A stretch of DNA of 64,000 nucleotides. Origin: Saccharibacillus kuerlensis DSM 22868 (GTDB taxonomy: Bacteria; Bacillota; Bacilli; Paenibacillales; Paenibacillaceae). The position numbers and the translations under genes are program-made. Positions 32,930 through 42,160 of the stretch are shown here, piece by piece (the first letter of the stretch is position 1; each line of letters opens with the position of its first letter). The notes under the pieces were generated by a model that was given only the letters and a program-made list of their open reading frames with translations, had not been told where the DNA came from and did not search any database. The DNA is taken from NCBI RefSeq assembly GCF_000378145.1, contig NZ_KB899280.1, positions 62,001-126,000 of the forward strand. The letters run 5' to 3'.

Positions 32930-35025
32930 AGGAGCAGAACAGCTATACATTGTCGCTTTGTTCCCTGGGATTGCTCTCTTTGATGTTCTTGTTCTGGAAC
33001 GCAGGATCTATTCCTTATGTAGAAGTTCTGTTCGTTCTGGTTTTAATTATTATGCTGGATTTGTTCCCTGTTCGTCTCCCCAGCGGTGACCAATACAGCG
33101 GAGGGATCATTGGCGTATTCATTCTGCTGCTGGCATACGGCATCGAGACAGCTCTGATGGCTTTGTATGTCAGTACTTTTTTATACTATCTAAAAACTTC
33201 AAATTGGAATATTCGCAAGCTTGCCCGCTTTCGTTTGCTGACAACATGGGGGATGTATTCAATCTGCCTATTGCTTTGTCATATCCTTTTAATGCAGCTG
33301 GGTACCGCTTCCTTATATATTAAAACAGCATTAGGGATCGTTTTGTTTGAGATGTTAAATATCTTTCTGATTGCGGGAATTCGTACGACGGTAGGCGGAA
33401 GTCCCTTTTTTGAAAATATCCATTTTAAATTTAAAGAAATTTTGATCCCGGCGCTGCTCGGCATTGCGGTGATCCCGCATTTTGTTCATCATCTGGGAAC
33501 GGAAGGCCTGTTCTCCGAAACCATATATACATCCGTATTTTTATTCTTTATCCTATTTTTCTCGCGCGAGTTTTTGAAGCAGTATACAGCCCGAAAAAAG
33601 GCGTCCGAAGAGTTTGTCCGGTTAGCGGAGGTCAAGCAGGAAAAAGATTCGCAGGGGCACGGGAACCGAATTGGAGTCATTATGGAAAGTTTTCTGGATG
33701 AGATTTCCTATTCGAAATCGAATCGAAGCGAATTGGTGATGTCGGCCATTCTGCATGACATCGGCAAAACGCTTATTCCGGCACATGTCTTTCGCAAGCG
33801 AGGTGCTTTATCTCTGACCGAGGAAGCGGAATATCGCTCGCACACCGAGTTTGGAGCGCAAATTCTGTTCAATATTACGGGAGAGGCCAAGATTGCGGAT
33901 TGGATTCGTTACCATCACGAAAGATTCGATGGAAAAGGATATCCGAAAGGCCTGAAAGGCAAAGAAATTCCTTATGAAGCAAGAATCATTACGCTCTGCA
34001 ATGAATTGGATCATCTGATGATGCGTTATGAAGATGACGGTTATGTAGCATCGCTGCTTCAAGAGATGGCCGGAAAAGTGTTGGACCCTGCTTTGGCAGC
34101 CGGAGTTGAGGTTTCATTTGTAACATCCATTCGTCAAGCGCTTGTGTTCAATCGGGAAGAACCGGAAGAGCAGCCGCAAGGAGAGGAATTCCAGGAAGAC
34201 GGGTTGTTTATCGGAGGCACAAGTTTGATCAAATATACACCCGGAATTTCGATCGAACATGCGCTTTCCCGTTCGTTGGCTGACCAGATTGCCGCATTGG
34301 CTGACCGCTCGCTCAACGAACAGCAGACCTTTTACGAAATTTTCAAAGAATCCGGTAAGACATATGAAGTCCATTTCTACCCGGAATCTGAAAATGTTTC
34401 GATCGTGCTAACGGACATTACGCCTGCCGTTCGTTACCGGGAGAAGATGCATGAAGACATTTTGCACTCTTACAAGGGCGTAATCGAAACTTTGTCTCAC
34501 AGCAAAGTGGATCTCTGTCTGAATCGAGAAGAAATCGAAGACCATTTGGGTCGTTTTGTAGGAGCTATCGAAGTTAAAGAAAAATCAGATGTTGCGGCAA
34601 GCCGAAATTTCGTAGCGGAGCACTGTGCGGAGCGTTATGATGCGAAAAGGATCATGCACATTAAATTGGCCGTATCGGAAGGTGTAACTAACCTGATCAA
34701 GCATGCGGTTGGAGGAAGAGTATCGATCTATGAAAAGCAGGGAATGGTGCAAATCTTCATTACGGATCGAGGCTCGGGTATTCCTCTGCACGAACTGCCC
34801 AAAACAATTCTTGTTTCCGGCTACAGCAGCAAACGTTCATTGGGAAAAGGATTTGCGCTGATGCATGCTTCGGCCGATCGTTTGCTTCTGCATACGTATG
34901 GTAAAGGCACTTCGCTTCTGTTGGAGTTTGAAGCGGCTCCTTCAAGCGAGCAGGCCGATGCTCAATCGGCAGAGAAGAAAGAGTCTCAAACTGCTGTTTC
35001 CAATCCACCTGCCACACAGCCTTAA
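32926..35025 (+). CDS. Membrane protein fusing HD-GYP and RsbW-type ATPase domains
   Basis: 699 residues; ATG 32926 overlaps the previous stop, with AGCGGAGGA upstream. About residues 1-215: multi-helix membrane sensor. About 235-400: HD-GYP phosphodiesterase fold with H245, HD pair H277/D278, HTEFGAQIL, and H330/H331 in YHHERFDGKGYPKGLKGKEI. The last metal ligand, normally Asp in the AD motif, is Asn359 (LCNELDHL). About 430-520: PAS-like linker. About 530-670: GHKL ATPase of the RsbW/SpoIIAB class with N-box EGVTNLIKHA (E585, N589), G1 DRGSGIP (D614) and G2 GKGFALM. The tail is polar. It may bind or degrade c-di-GMP and phosphorylate the STAS protein encoded upstream. Confidence 0.85.
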   Translation: MKEQNSYTLSLCSLGLLSLMFLFWNAGSIPYVEVLFVLVLIIMLDLFPVRLPSGDQYSGGIIGVFILLLAYGIETALMALYVSTFLYYLKTSNWNIRKLARFRLLTTWGMYSICLLLCHILLMQLGTASLYIKTALGIVLFEMLNIFLIAGIRTTVGGSPFFENIHFKFKEILIPALLGIAVIPHFVHHLGTEGLFSETIYTSVFLFFILFFSREFLKQYTARKKASEEFVRLAEVKQEKDSQGHGNRIGVIMESFLDEISYSKSNRSELVMSAILHDIGKTLIPAHVFRKRGALSLTEEAEYRSHTEFGAQILFNITGEAKIADWIRYHHERFDGKGYPKGLKGKEIPYEARIITLCNELDHLMMRYEDDGYVASLLQEMAGKVLDPALAAGVEVSFVTSIRQALVFNREEPEEQPQGEEFQEDGLFIGGTSLIKYTPGISIEHALSRSLADQIAALADRSLNEQQTFYEIFKESGKTYEVHFYPESENVSIVLTDITPAVRYREKMHEDILHSYKGVIETLSHSKVDLCLNREEIEDHLGRFVGAIEVKEKSDVAASRNFVAEHCAERYDAKRIMHIKLAVSEGVTNLIKHAVGGRVSIYEKQGMVQIFITDRGSGIPLHELPKTILVSGYSSKRSLGKGFALMHASADRLLLHTYGKGTSLLLEFEAAPSSEQADAQSAEKKESQTAVSNPPATQP

Positions 35026-35061
35026 GCGAAGCTGAACACTCGCTGGGCTGTGCGGCTTTTT
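35011..35061 (+). terminator. Intrinsic terminator ending the signalling island
   Basis: CACAGCC (35015-35021) pairs with GGCTGTG (35046-35052), extended by GCC/GGC outside and AGCGA/TCGCT inside, followed by five T residues (35057-35061). The 5' arm is within the last codons of the upstream gene. Confidence 0.65.
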
Positions 35062-35136
35062 GTGTCCTGCGGTTAGTTTTTCCTTGTCTCGGGTAAAAGT
35101 GGAGAGATCAAACTTACAGACAGGGAGGAATTGAAC

Positions 35137-36429
35137 ATGAGTAATGACAACCAAACGACACCCAAAGATCCGGATATGAACGTTGTAAATCCGGATGAGA
35201 ATTCTGCGGACGTAAATGTGAATCAGACCGAGGCCGTTACGGAAACCAAGTCAGATGATTCCGATTCGGAAGACTCGGAAGAACCTGATCGAGATTCGAA
35301 AGAGTCCGCTCCGGATAAATCCAATACTCTTTCAACTTCCTCAACGACTTCAACTTCATCGGACGGAGTCCAGAAAGCGAAATCGGGTGAAGACACCAAG
35401 CAAAAGTCTTCTAAATTCAAGCTGGCATTGAAGCCTCTGTCCGAGCAGGTCATCGTCATCACCGGGGCGTCCAGCGGAATCGGTCTGGTTACCGCTCGAA
35501 TGGCTGCTGCACAAGGAGCTAAAGTTGTGGCGGTAGCCCGTAACGAAGATGCGCTTCAACAACTTGTTACCGAACTGCAAGGGAAGGGACAGACTGCGGT
35601 TTACGTTGCTGCGGATGTGGGGAGAGAAGAAGAGATCGAGCGGGTGGCTGAAACGGCAATCCGGGAGTTCGACACATTCGATACTTGGGTAAATAACGCC
35701 GGCGTCTCTATTTTCGGCAAAGCGATGGACGTTACGACGGAAGATATGAAGCGTATGTTCGACACGGTATATTGGAGCGTCGTATACGGTTCAAAAGCGG
35801 CGGTACGTCACTTCAAAGAACGCGGTGTACCCGGAGCTTTGATTAATGTAGGCAGTATTTTCGGCGATCGGGGCGTTGTTATCCAATCTACGTACTCATC
35901 GGCAAAGTTTGCTGTACATGGCTGGACAGAAAATTTGCGTATGGAATTGGAAAAGGAAAAGGCCCCGGTGTCCGTTACCCTGATTCACCCGGGCCGGATC
36001 GATACGCCTTACAATGAACATGCGCAGAGCTATCTCGATAAGCAGCCGGTACACCGAGGAATGATCTATCCGCCGGAATCTGTTGCCGAAGCCATTCTGT
36101 ATACGGCAGCCCATCCGAAACGCGATATGTTTGTCGGATCGCAGGCCAGGCTGGGTGCCTTGTTCGGCAATCTTGTCCCGCGGCTTACCGATAAAGCGTT
36201 CGAGCTGATTATGTTCCGTGGTCAACAATCCCATGATCGCCCTTCACAGCCGCGTCAAGCCGGTGCCCTACATGAGCCAGGTTACGGTATGCATGAGCGT
36301 GGTACGAATGAAGGATTCGTTCGCGGCGGCAGTCTGTATGTGAAAGCGACAAAGCATCCAGTTGTATCCACTGCGGCAGTTGCCGGACTGGGAGCGCTTG
36401 TGTGGGCGATCGCCAAACGTAAACGCTGA
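35137..36429 (+). CDS. Short-chain dehydrogenase with acidic N-terminal extension and C-terminal membrane anchor
   Basis: 430 residues from ATG 35137 with GGGAGGA 7 bp upstream. The first 95 residues are an Asp/Glu/Ser/Thr-rich, probably disordered segment. The Rossmann fold starts at about 104 with VIVITGASSGIG, followed by NNAGVS and the catalytic Tyr-x3-Lys in STYSSAKFAV. The C-terminus after about 365 is polar and ends in a hydrophobic helix (STAAVAGLGALVWAIA) plus KRKR, a tail anchor. The core resembles classical SDR oxidoreductases of unknown substrate. The added head and tail suggest it works at the membrane. Monocistronic, terminator follows. Confidence 0.82.
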   Translation: MSNDNQTTPKDPDMNVVNPDENSADVNVNQTEAVTETKSDDSDSEDSEEPDRDSKESAPDKSNTLSTSSTTSTSSDGVQKAKSGEDTKQKSSKFKLALKPLSEQVIVITGASSGIGLVTARMAAAQGAKVVAVARNEDALQQLVTELQGKGQTAVYVAADVGREEEIERVAETAIREFDTFDTWVNNAGVSIFGKAMDVTTEDMKRMFDTVYWSVVYGSKAAVRHFKERGVPGALINVGSIFGDRGVVIQSTYSSAKFAVHGWTENLRMELEKEKAPVSVTLIHPGRIDTPYNEHAQSYLDKQPVHRGMIYPPESVAEAILYTAAHPKRDMFVGSQARLGALFGNLVPRLTDKAFELIMFRGQQSHDRPSQPRQAGALHEPGYGMHERGTNEGFVRGGSLYVKATKHPVVSTAAVAGLGALVWAIAKRKR

Positions 36430-36510
36430 GAAAGAACACCATATCTATATTTATATCTAGGCGTTTAAATATTTCTAATTTTCCAAGCGATTGAATGAAT
36501 ATAATCAATA

Positions 36511-36546
36511 AAAAAAGCGGGTTCCCAACATGGAACTCGCTTTTTT
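36511..36546 (+). terminator. Intrinsic terminator after SDR gene
   Basis: GCGGGTTCC (36517-36525) pairs with GGAACTCGC (36532-36540) with one G-T pair; A tract before and T tract after. Confidence 0.85.
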
Positions 36547-36601
36547 GTGTATTAAGCAGAAGAAAACAAAGAAAAAACAACACGAAAATAATGTATAGTT
36601 G

Positions 36602-36630
36602 TTGACTTAGAAGAAAAACACAGGTACGAT
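36602..36630 (+). promoter_or_regulatory. Promoter of the rha operon
   Basis: TTGACT (36602-36607), 17-bp spacer, TACGAT (36625-36630), 38 bp before the rhaB start codon. Confidence 0.7.
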
Positions 36631-36668
36631 GAGTGTATAAAAAGATTGGCAGCAGCGGAGGAATGAAT

Positions 36669-38147
36669 ATGACCTATGCAATTTCTGTCGATATTGGCGC
36701 GTCCAGCGGCCGTCTAGTAGTGGCATCCCTTGTAGAAAACAAGCTGGTGATAAATGAAATTCATCGTTTTGGTAACGCTTTTTTAAGGAAGAACAGACAT
36801 GACTATTGGGACATGGATGCGCTGCTTGCAGAAATTATGACCGGTTTAAAAAAGGCAAAAGCTGCCGGAATCGATCAGTGTACGCTAGGAATCGATACTT
36901 GGGGCGTAGATTATGTCTTGTTAGACCAAAATGGAAAGCGATTGCATGATGTATACGCTTATCGGGATGGTCGTACAACAGGCGCCTCAGAACTTTTTCA
37001 TCAAAAAGAGCTGGATCGCGAAGTTGTCTATGAGAAGACCGGCATTCAGGAATTGAGATTCAATACGCTGTATCAGCTGTATGTTCACGAACAGAGTCAA
37101 TTGGATCAGGCAGCTCATATTCTGCTTGTTCCGGATTATTTGTATTACTGTTTGACCGGCAGGTTAATCAATGAAACGACCAATGCTTCCACAACCCAGC
37201 TGTTGAATCTGCAAACGCGGTCGTTCGACGAAGAGCTGCTGCAAACGCTCGGACTGCGTAGGAATCAATTTGCGGAACTGACCTCTCCGGGAACCATTTT
37301 GGGAGGGTTGAAGTCGGAGTTTGCCGATACCGGCGAGTATCCGATGTGCCAAGTTGTTGTTGCGCCTACTCATGATACCGCCTCAGCTGTTGTCGGAGTG
37401 CCGGCCTGCAGGGACCGGACCTGGGCATATATCAGCAGCGGAACTTGGTCACTGCTTGGAACCGAGCGAAAGGAACCCCTAAACGGAGAAGCCCCGATGA
37501 AAGCTAACTATACGAATGAATGGGGGGCTTACGATACCTTCCGTTTTCTCAAAAACATTATGGGATTATGGATGATCCAAGAAGTTCGGCGCGAAGACGG
37601 AGCGCGTTACAGTTTTGCGCAGCTGGCGGAGCAAGCGGAAAGGGAACCCGCTTTTCGCAGTCTCGTTCCCTGTAACGACGAGCGTTTCCTGAATCCGGAC
37701 AGTATGACGGACACGATACGGGCTTTCTGTCTGGACAGTGGACAGCCTCTTCCCGACACGCCGGCAAGGCTGGCAAGATGTATCTTTGACAGTCTTGCGC
37801 TGACTTATTTCTGTGCCATGGAAGAGCTGGAGCAGCTTACGGGCATACGCTATGAAGTGCTGCATATTGTCGGCGGAGGAGCGAACAATAGACTGCTTTC
37901 CCAGCTGACTGCCGACCTGCTTGGTATCGAAGTGCATACAGGTCCTTCGGAAGCGACTGCAATCGGCAATATTGCGGTACAGTTAATCGCTTCCAGAGAA
38001 CTTGCCGATTTGAAAGCGGCAAGGCAGCTAATATCCGATTCTTTCCCGCCGGCCGTCCATTATCCACAGCCCTTGCCCGGTCGTGAAGAGCTGATTAACC
38101 GCTGGCATCATATTAATCAAATGACAGTGAAGGAGACTTTGCAATGA
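36669..38147 (+). CDS. rhaB: Rhamnulokinase
   Basis: 492 residues. ATG 36669 is chosen because GCGGAGGA ends about 6 bp upstream; the ATG at 36663 touches the ribosome binding site. FGGY carbohydrate kinase fold: [14 protein letters not shown] (phosphate-binding loop), [44 protein letters not shown] and the ATP-binding [20 protein letters not shown]. The HDTASA and WGVDY segments are rhamnulokinase hallmarks. It phosphorylates L-rhamnulose to L-rhamnulose 1-phosphate. First gene of rhaB-rhaA-rhaD; rhaA overlaps its stop. Confidence 0.93.
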   Translation: MTYAISVDIGASSGRLVVASLVENKLVINEIHRFGNAFLRKNRHDYWDMDALLAEIMTGLKKAKAAGIDQCTLGIDTWGVDYVLLDQNGKRLHDVYAYRDGRTTGASELFHQKELDREVVYEKTGIQELRFNTLYQLYVHEQSQLDQAAHILLVPDYLYYCLTGRLINETTNASTTQLLNLQTRSFDEELLQTLGLRRNQFAELTSPGTILGGLKSEFADTGEYPMCQVVVAPTHDTASAVVGVPACRDRTWAYISSGTWSLLGTERKEPLNGEAPMKANYTNEWGAYDTFRFLKNIMGLWMIQEVRREDGARYSFAQLAEQAEREPAFRSLVPCNDERFLNPDSMTDTIRAFCLDSGQPLPDTPARLARCIFDSLALTYFCAMEELEQLTGIRYEVLHIVGGGANNRLLSQLTADLLGIEVHTGPSEATAIGNIAVQLIASRELADLKAARQLISDSFPPAVHYPQPLPGREELINRWHHINQMTVKETLQ

Positions 38148-39424
38148 ACAAAGCGATCGAAGATGCTTATATACAGGCCCGGGAATTATATGCCAAGCAC
38201 GGTGTAGATGTAGATGCGGCACTGGAAAAACTGATTGACATCAAAATTTCTCTCCACTGCTGGCAGGGTGATGATGTAAAGGGATTTCTGTTTAACGATA
38301 AAACGTTGAGCGGCGGCATCGCAGTTACGGGCAGCTATCCTGGCCGCGCTTCGACACCCGATGAGCTGCGCGCCGATCTGGATGAAGCGCTGTCGCTGAT
38401 TCCCGGCAAGCATAAAGTCAATCTGCATGCGATCTATGCGGATACCGAGGAGCAGGTGGATCTAGACAGTCTGGAACCCCGCCATTTTCAAAGGTGGATC
38501 GATTGGGCCAAAGAGCGCGGATTGGGTCTCGACTTCAACCCGACTTTGTTCTCTCATCCCAAAGCCGAAGACGGATTTACGCTGAGTCATACCGATCCGG
38601 AGATTCGCAAATTTTGGATCGATCACTGTAAAGCCTCCCGCCGCATCGCCGAGACATTCGGACGCGAATTGGGACAACCCTGCGTAACCAACCATTGGAT
38701 GCCGGACGGATTCAAGGATACGCCGGTTGACCGCTGGTCTCCCCGTGCCCGCCTGCGCGATTCGCTCGACGAAATTTTCGCCGAAGAGATTGACGAACGG
38801 TACAATATCGATGCTGTCGAGAGCAAGCTGTTCGGAATCGGATCGGAAAGCTACGTAGTTGGTTCGCATGAATTTTATATGGGTTATGCGATGAGCCGGG
38901 GTAAGACCGTCTGCCTCGATGCGGGTCATTTCCATCCGACGGAAGTGATCTCGAACAAACTGTCTTCGATTCTTATGTTTACGGATCAGCTGCTGCTGCA
39001 CGTCAGCCGTCCGGTACGCTGGGATAGTGACCATGTCGTGACCATGGACGATGAACTTCTGGAAATTGCACGTGAGCTTGTACGCGGGAACCTGCTGCCT
39101 CGTACTCATATCGGCCTTGATTTCTTTGACGGCAGTATCAACCATATCGCTGCTTGGGTGATTGGAGTACGCAATACTCAGAAAGCACTGCTTCGCGCTC
39201 TGCTGGAGCCGATCGAACAACTTAAAAAGATCGAAGCTGACAGAGACTATACCTCCCGTCTGGCTCTCGTTGAAGAGTTCAAATCCTATCCGTTCGGTGC
39301 CATCTGGGATTACTTCTGTGAGAGATCCGGTGTTCCGGTTCGCGAAGATTGGCTGTCCAAAGTCAAGACTTATGAAAAAGAAGTCCTGCATAAACGCGGT
39401 CAGAAGAGCGGCGTATTGCAATAA
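38144..39424 (+). CDS. rhaA: L-rhamnose isomerase
   Basis: 426 residues; ATG 38144 overlaps the rhaB stop (ATGA), with GAAGGAG upstream. Family blocks: [14 protein letters not shown] near residue 34, [60 protein letters not shown] and [14 protein letters not shown], which contain the metal-binding Glu, Asp and His residues. It converts L-rhamnose to L-rhamnulose in the cytoplasm. A small candidate ORF and 84 bp follow before rhaD. Confidence 0.95.
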   Translation: MNKAIEDAYIQARELYAKHGVDVDAALEKLIDIKISLHCWQGDDVKGFLFNDKTLSGGIAVTGSYPGRASTPDELRADLDEALSLIPGKHKVNLHAIYADTEEQVDLDSLEPRHFQRWIDWAKERGLGLDFNPTLFSHPKAEDGFTLSHTDPEIRKFWIDHCKASRRIAETFGRELGQPCVTNHWMPDGFKDTPVDRWSPRARLRDSLDEIFAEEIDERYNIDAVESKLFGIGSESYVVGSHEFYMGYAMSRGKTVCLDAGHFHPTEVISNKLSSILMFTDQLLLHVSRPVRWDSDHVVTMDDELLEIARELVRGNLLPRTHIGLDFFDGSINHIAAWVIGVRNTQKALLRALLEPIEQLKKIEADRDYTSRLALVEEFKSYPFGAIWDYFCERSGVPVREDWLSKVKTYEKEVLHKRGQKSGVLQ

Positions 39425-39463
39425 AAATCTCAAACCTAATTACGCCTTTTAAATGGGGAAGAA

Positions 39464-39583
39464 ATGCCGAAAATTTCTTTCGCTTTTTTTAAAAAAATTA
39501 TACGTGCGAGCCGAGCGGAGGAAGAGAAGAAGCCGAAGAAACGAAGTGTTCGCATTTGGAATTTCGATTTCAACTTATTATGA
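39464..39583 (+). CDS. Candidate 39-residue basic peptide between rhaA and rhaD
   Basis: ATG 39464 follows TGGGGAAGAA at 4-5 bp, and the frame runs 39 codons to TGA 39581-39583. The product begins MPKISFAFFKKIIRAS and then has a Glu/Lys/Arg-rich stretch (AEEEKKPKKRSVR). It might be a real small protein, but the same bases also form a weak GAAA/TTTC hairpin with a T tract (about 39470-39492). Composition alone cannot decide. Confidence 0.3.
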   Translation: MPKISFAFFKKIIRASRAEEEKKPKKRSVRIWNFDFNLL

Positions 39584-39667
39584 GTTAATTGAAGAAATCG
39601 AAATCCAACGGTGATCGCAGGCTCTTCTCTTCCGCAGCGTCTCCCAAGCGCACAAAAGGAGACATAT

Positions 39668-40507
39668 ATGAGCACAGTCAACGCCGATCAAACAGCCAAA
39701 GCCCTTGAAATTCCCTTTATCAAAGAAATGTCCGAAATCACCCAGCATATGTGGCGCAATGGATGGGATGAACGCAACGGAGGCAATGTCAGTTACATCT
39801 TGGATGAAGCCGAAGTTGCCCGATATCTCGACATCAATCATGTCATTCGGGTAATCGAGCCGGCATTTCCGGTGAATGAGCTGGCTGGCAAGTACTTTAT
39901 CGTAACAGGCTCCGGAAAATATTTTAAAAATGTGATCCATGATCCGTCCGGGAATCTGGGTATACTGCGCGTGTCGAATGATGGAACGAAGCTTGAGCTG
40001 CTCTGGGGATTGGACAACGACGCCAAGCCGACCAGCGAACTGGCGTCACACTTTATGAGTCATATCGAGCGCCTGAAAGCCGATCCCAATCATCGCGTCG
40101 TCATTCACAATCATGCTACGAATGTGCTGGCCATGACTTTTATCCATGATCTTGATGAAGCCAAGTTCACCAAGACACTGTGGGAAATGTGTACGGAATG
40201 CATCGTTGTATTCCCTGACGGCATTGGTATTATCCCTTGGATGGTACCAGGGTCAAGCGAAATCGGTCGTGCGACAGCGGAAAAAATGAAGGAGTACCAT
40301 TCCGTAATCTGGCCGCAGCATGGGATCTTTGGAACGGGCACGTCGATCGATGAAGCCTTTGGCTTAATTGAGACGATCGAGAAGGCGGCACAGATCTATA
40401 TGCTAATTGCTCATCATGAGATCAAGCAGCGCATTACCGAGCGGGAACTATCCGATCTGGCAGCTGCATTTGGCGTAATCCCTCGTCCCGGAATCCTGAG
40501 CGTATGA
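39668..40507 (+). CDS. rhaD: Rhamnulose-1-phosphate aldolase
   Basis: 279 residues from ATG 39668 with AAAAGGAGA 6 bp upstream; an earlier in-frame ATG at 39611 is rejected. Class II aldolase fold: [40 protein letters not shown] with the catalytic Glu region, [14 protein letters not shown] with two zinc-binding His, and [20 protein letters not shown] with the third His. It splits L-rhamnulose 1-phosphate into dihydroxyacetone phosphate and L-lactaldehyde, completing the pathway. No rhamnose transporter, regulator or lactaldehyde enzyme is adjacent. Confidence 0.95.
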   Translation: MSTVNADQTAKALEIPFIKEMSEITQHMWRNGWDERNGGNVSYILDEAEVARYLDINHVIRVIEPAFPVNELAGKYFIVTGSGKYFKNVIHDPSGNLGILRVSNDGTKLELLWGLDNDAKPTSELASHFMSHIERLKADPNHRVVIHNHATNVLAMTFIHDLDEAKFTKTLWEMCTECIVVFPDGIGIIPWMVPGSSEIGRATAEKMKEYHSVIWPQHGIFGTGTSIDEAFGLIETIEKAAQIYMLIAHHEIKQRITERELSDLAAAFGVIPRPGILSV

Positions 40508-40591
40508 CCTCGATTTCAACACGCGAGCGGAACGAATTTCCTTCGCAGCCTTTGAGCTTCCATAACGAATAGGACTTTCTTGACAGCCAGA

Positions 40592-40613
40592 GCTGCCTCC
40601 GGGCGGCTTTTTT
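40592..40613 (+). terminator. Intrinsic terminator of the rha operon
   Basis: GCTGCC (40592-40597) pairs with GGCGGC (40602-40607) with one T-G pair around TCCG, followed by a T tract (40608-40613). Confidence 0.7.
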
Positions 40614-40621
40614 GTCGTTTT

Positions 40622-40698
40622 ATGCGGAACCGCGCAAAAAAGTTTGCGGACCTCCTCGTGCATTTTTCGTTTCTGCAAGCAGGCGACACCCCTATAAT
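40622..40698 (+). promoter_or_regulatory. ComA-box-like operator and promoter of the cheY operon
   Basis: ATGCGG-AACC-GCGCAA (40622-40637) matches the Bacillus ComA box TTGCGG-N4-CCGCAA at 10 of 12 positions. A third half-site TTGCGG follows at 40644-40649. A -10 TATAAT is at 40693-40698 and no good -35 is present, as expected for an activator-dependent promoter. The same layout, with identical 22-bp offset between box start and third half-site, is at 44990-45067. Confidence 0.65.
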
Positions 40699-40732
40699 GA
40701 GAGCAGATACACAGACTATAGGGGGATTAAAA

Positions 40733-41095
40733 ATGACAACGGTATTGATTGTAGACGACGCGACTTTTATGCGAATGGTATTGAAAGAAATGCTGGTCAA
40801 ACTGGGATATGAAGTAATCGGGGAAGCGGGTAATGGTGCCGAAGCGGTGCAGGAATACGAAAAATTGAAGCCGGATTTTGTCACAATGGATATTACAATG
40901 CCGGAAATGGACGGAATTGCTGCGGTGCGGAAGATCAAAGAAAATGATCCGAATGCCCGGATTATCATGTGTTCGGCAATGGGACAGCAGGGAATGATTG
41001 TCGAAGCTATTCAAGCAGGCGCGCGGGACTTTATCGTCAAGCCTTTTCAACCTGATCGAGTCGAGCAGGCTTTCCGAAAGCTGGAAGGAGTCTGA
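40733..41095 (+). CDS. cheY: CheY-type single-domain response regulator
   Basis: 120 residues from ATG 40733 with AGGGGGAT upstream; a longer in-frame opening is rejected. The receiver is complete: D8/D9 in LIVDDATFMR, phospho-acceptor D53 in FVTMDITMPEMDG, switch Ser in IMCSAMGQQ and Lys in FIVKPF. It closely follows the CheY pattern of Firmicutes. It should be phosphorylated by CheA encoded at 45569. It heads an operon with a degenerate GGDEF protein and a ComP/ComA-like pair. Confidence 0.88.
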   Translation: MTTVLIVDDATFMRMVLKEMLVKLGYEVIGEAGNGAEAVQEYEKLKPDFVTMDITMPEMDGIAAVRKIKENDPNARIIMCSAMGQQGMIVEAIQAGARDFIVKPFQPDRVEQAFRKLEGV

Positions 41096-41192
41096 TGATG
41101 TTTTCATTTGAAACTAGTCAATCTTTCTCATTTCACGTTTGATATCTAAAAAGACCCTGGCTGATTCCGATATGAAAATTGAGGAGGAGAAA

Positions 41193-42119
41193 ATGATTAT
41201 ACAGGAGATTGTCTCGCGCGAGCCGTTCAAGGCTGCCTCTCGTAATGTAATGGAGGTTCTTCGTCGTTCCGTTGATGTTGATGCTCTCTTTATTGCAGTC
41301 AATGACAAGGTGAACAATTTTATTTTGACTGCAGTTAACAAGCATGAACAGCTGATCGAAGCGGACACTTCTCTCCCTTTTGAACAGTCTTACTGCAAAC
41401 TGGTGTGCGGCGGAGGAAAGATAGCGACTGTCATTCCGAACACAGAGAGCGATCGACTGACAGCTGCCCTGGACGTTACTCGAAAAATGGGGAGAAGTTC
41501 TTTTGTGGGGGTACCGCTGTGTTTGGAAAACGGTGAAGCATTCGGTACCATTTGTGCCATCGATAAGCAGGTGAGAGATTTTACGAATGAGGAACTGGAG
41601 CTGTTTTATTCCATGGCGAATCTGTTGTCGCATGTTCTGACCGTGGAGTATGAAGGTTACAAAGATTCGGTTACAGACGCTTTCAATCGCAGATATCTGG
41701 AAGTCCTACAGCGTTCGTACGATATGACCCGCGATCCGCTCAGTGCTTTGTATATTGATCTCAATGGATTTAAGTCTATCAATATGACGTATGGACATGC
41801 TTATGGAGATAAGCTGCTTGATAAATGTGTGCGTATGGTCATGAAGCTGTGCGGCGATAAAGCGGCAATCGTGCGTCTCCACAGCGATCAATTTATAGTA
41901 TTCATTCATGAATCTCACCCAATTAGGCTGACTGAACAAGCTCAGACTATTCTGGCAGGATTAGAGAAAATTCAGCTGCCTTCCGGGGAACAGATCACAG
42001 CCAGCATTGGAGCGGCGCTCTCCGATCCCTGGACAGCCAGTTTGAATGATCTGATTCATCGCGCCGATACCAAAATGCTTTCCGTCAAGTCGCGGTCCGG
42101 ACACGGCATCGCCTACTGA
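41193..42119 (+). CDS. GAF-GGDEF protein with degenerate active site
   Basis: 308 residues from ATG 41193, next to GAGGAGGAG; in-frame ATG 41172 and TTG 41139 are alternatives without a site. GAF domain at about 5-150 (SVDVDALFIAVND; PFEQSYCKLVCGGGKIATVI; SFVGVPLCLENGEAFGTICA). GGDEF domain at about 155-305 begins DSVTDAFNRRYLEVLQ and keeps YIDLNGFKSINMTYGHAYGD, but the signature is LHSDQF instead of RxGGDEF, so it should not make c-di-GMP. It may bind GTP or a partner protein. It lies between cheY and the kinase gene. Confidence 0.82.
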   Translation: MIIQEIVSREPFKAASRNVMEVLRRSVDVDALFIAVNDKVNNFILTAVNKHEQLIEADTSLPFEQSYCKLVCGGGKIATVIPNTESDRLTAALDVTRKMGRSSFVGVPLCLENGEAFGTICAIDKQVRDFTNEELELFYSMANLLSHVLTVEYEGYKDSVTDAFNRRYLEVLQRSYDMTRDPLSALYIDLNGFKSINMTYGHAYGDKLLDKCVRMVMKLCGDKAAIVRLHSDQFIVFIHESHPIRLTEQAQTILAGLEKIQLPSGEQITASIGAALSDPWTASLNDLIHRADTKMLSVKSRSGHGIAY

Positions 42120-42160
42120 ATGATTGTCGGCCTGCGGAAATCTGGGAGTGATTATCGATT

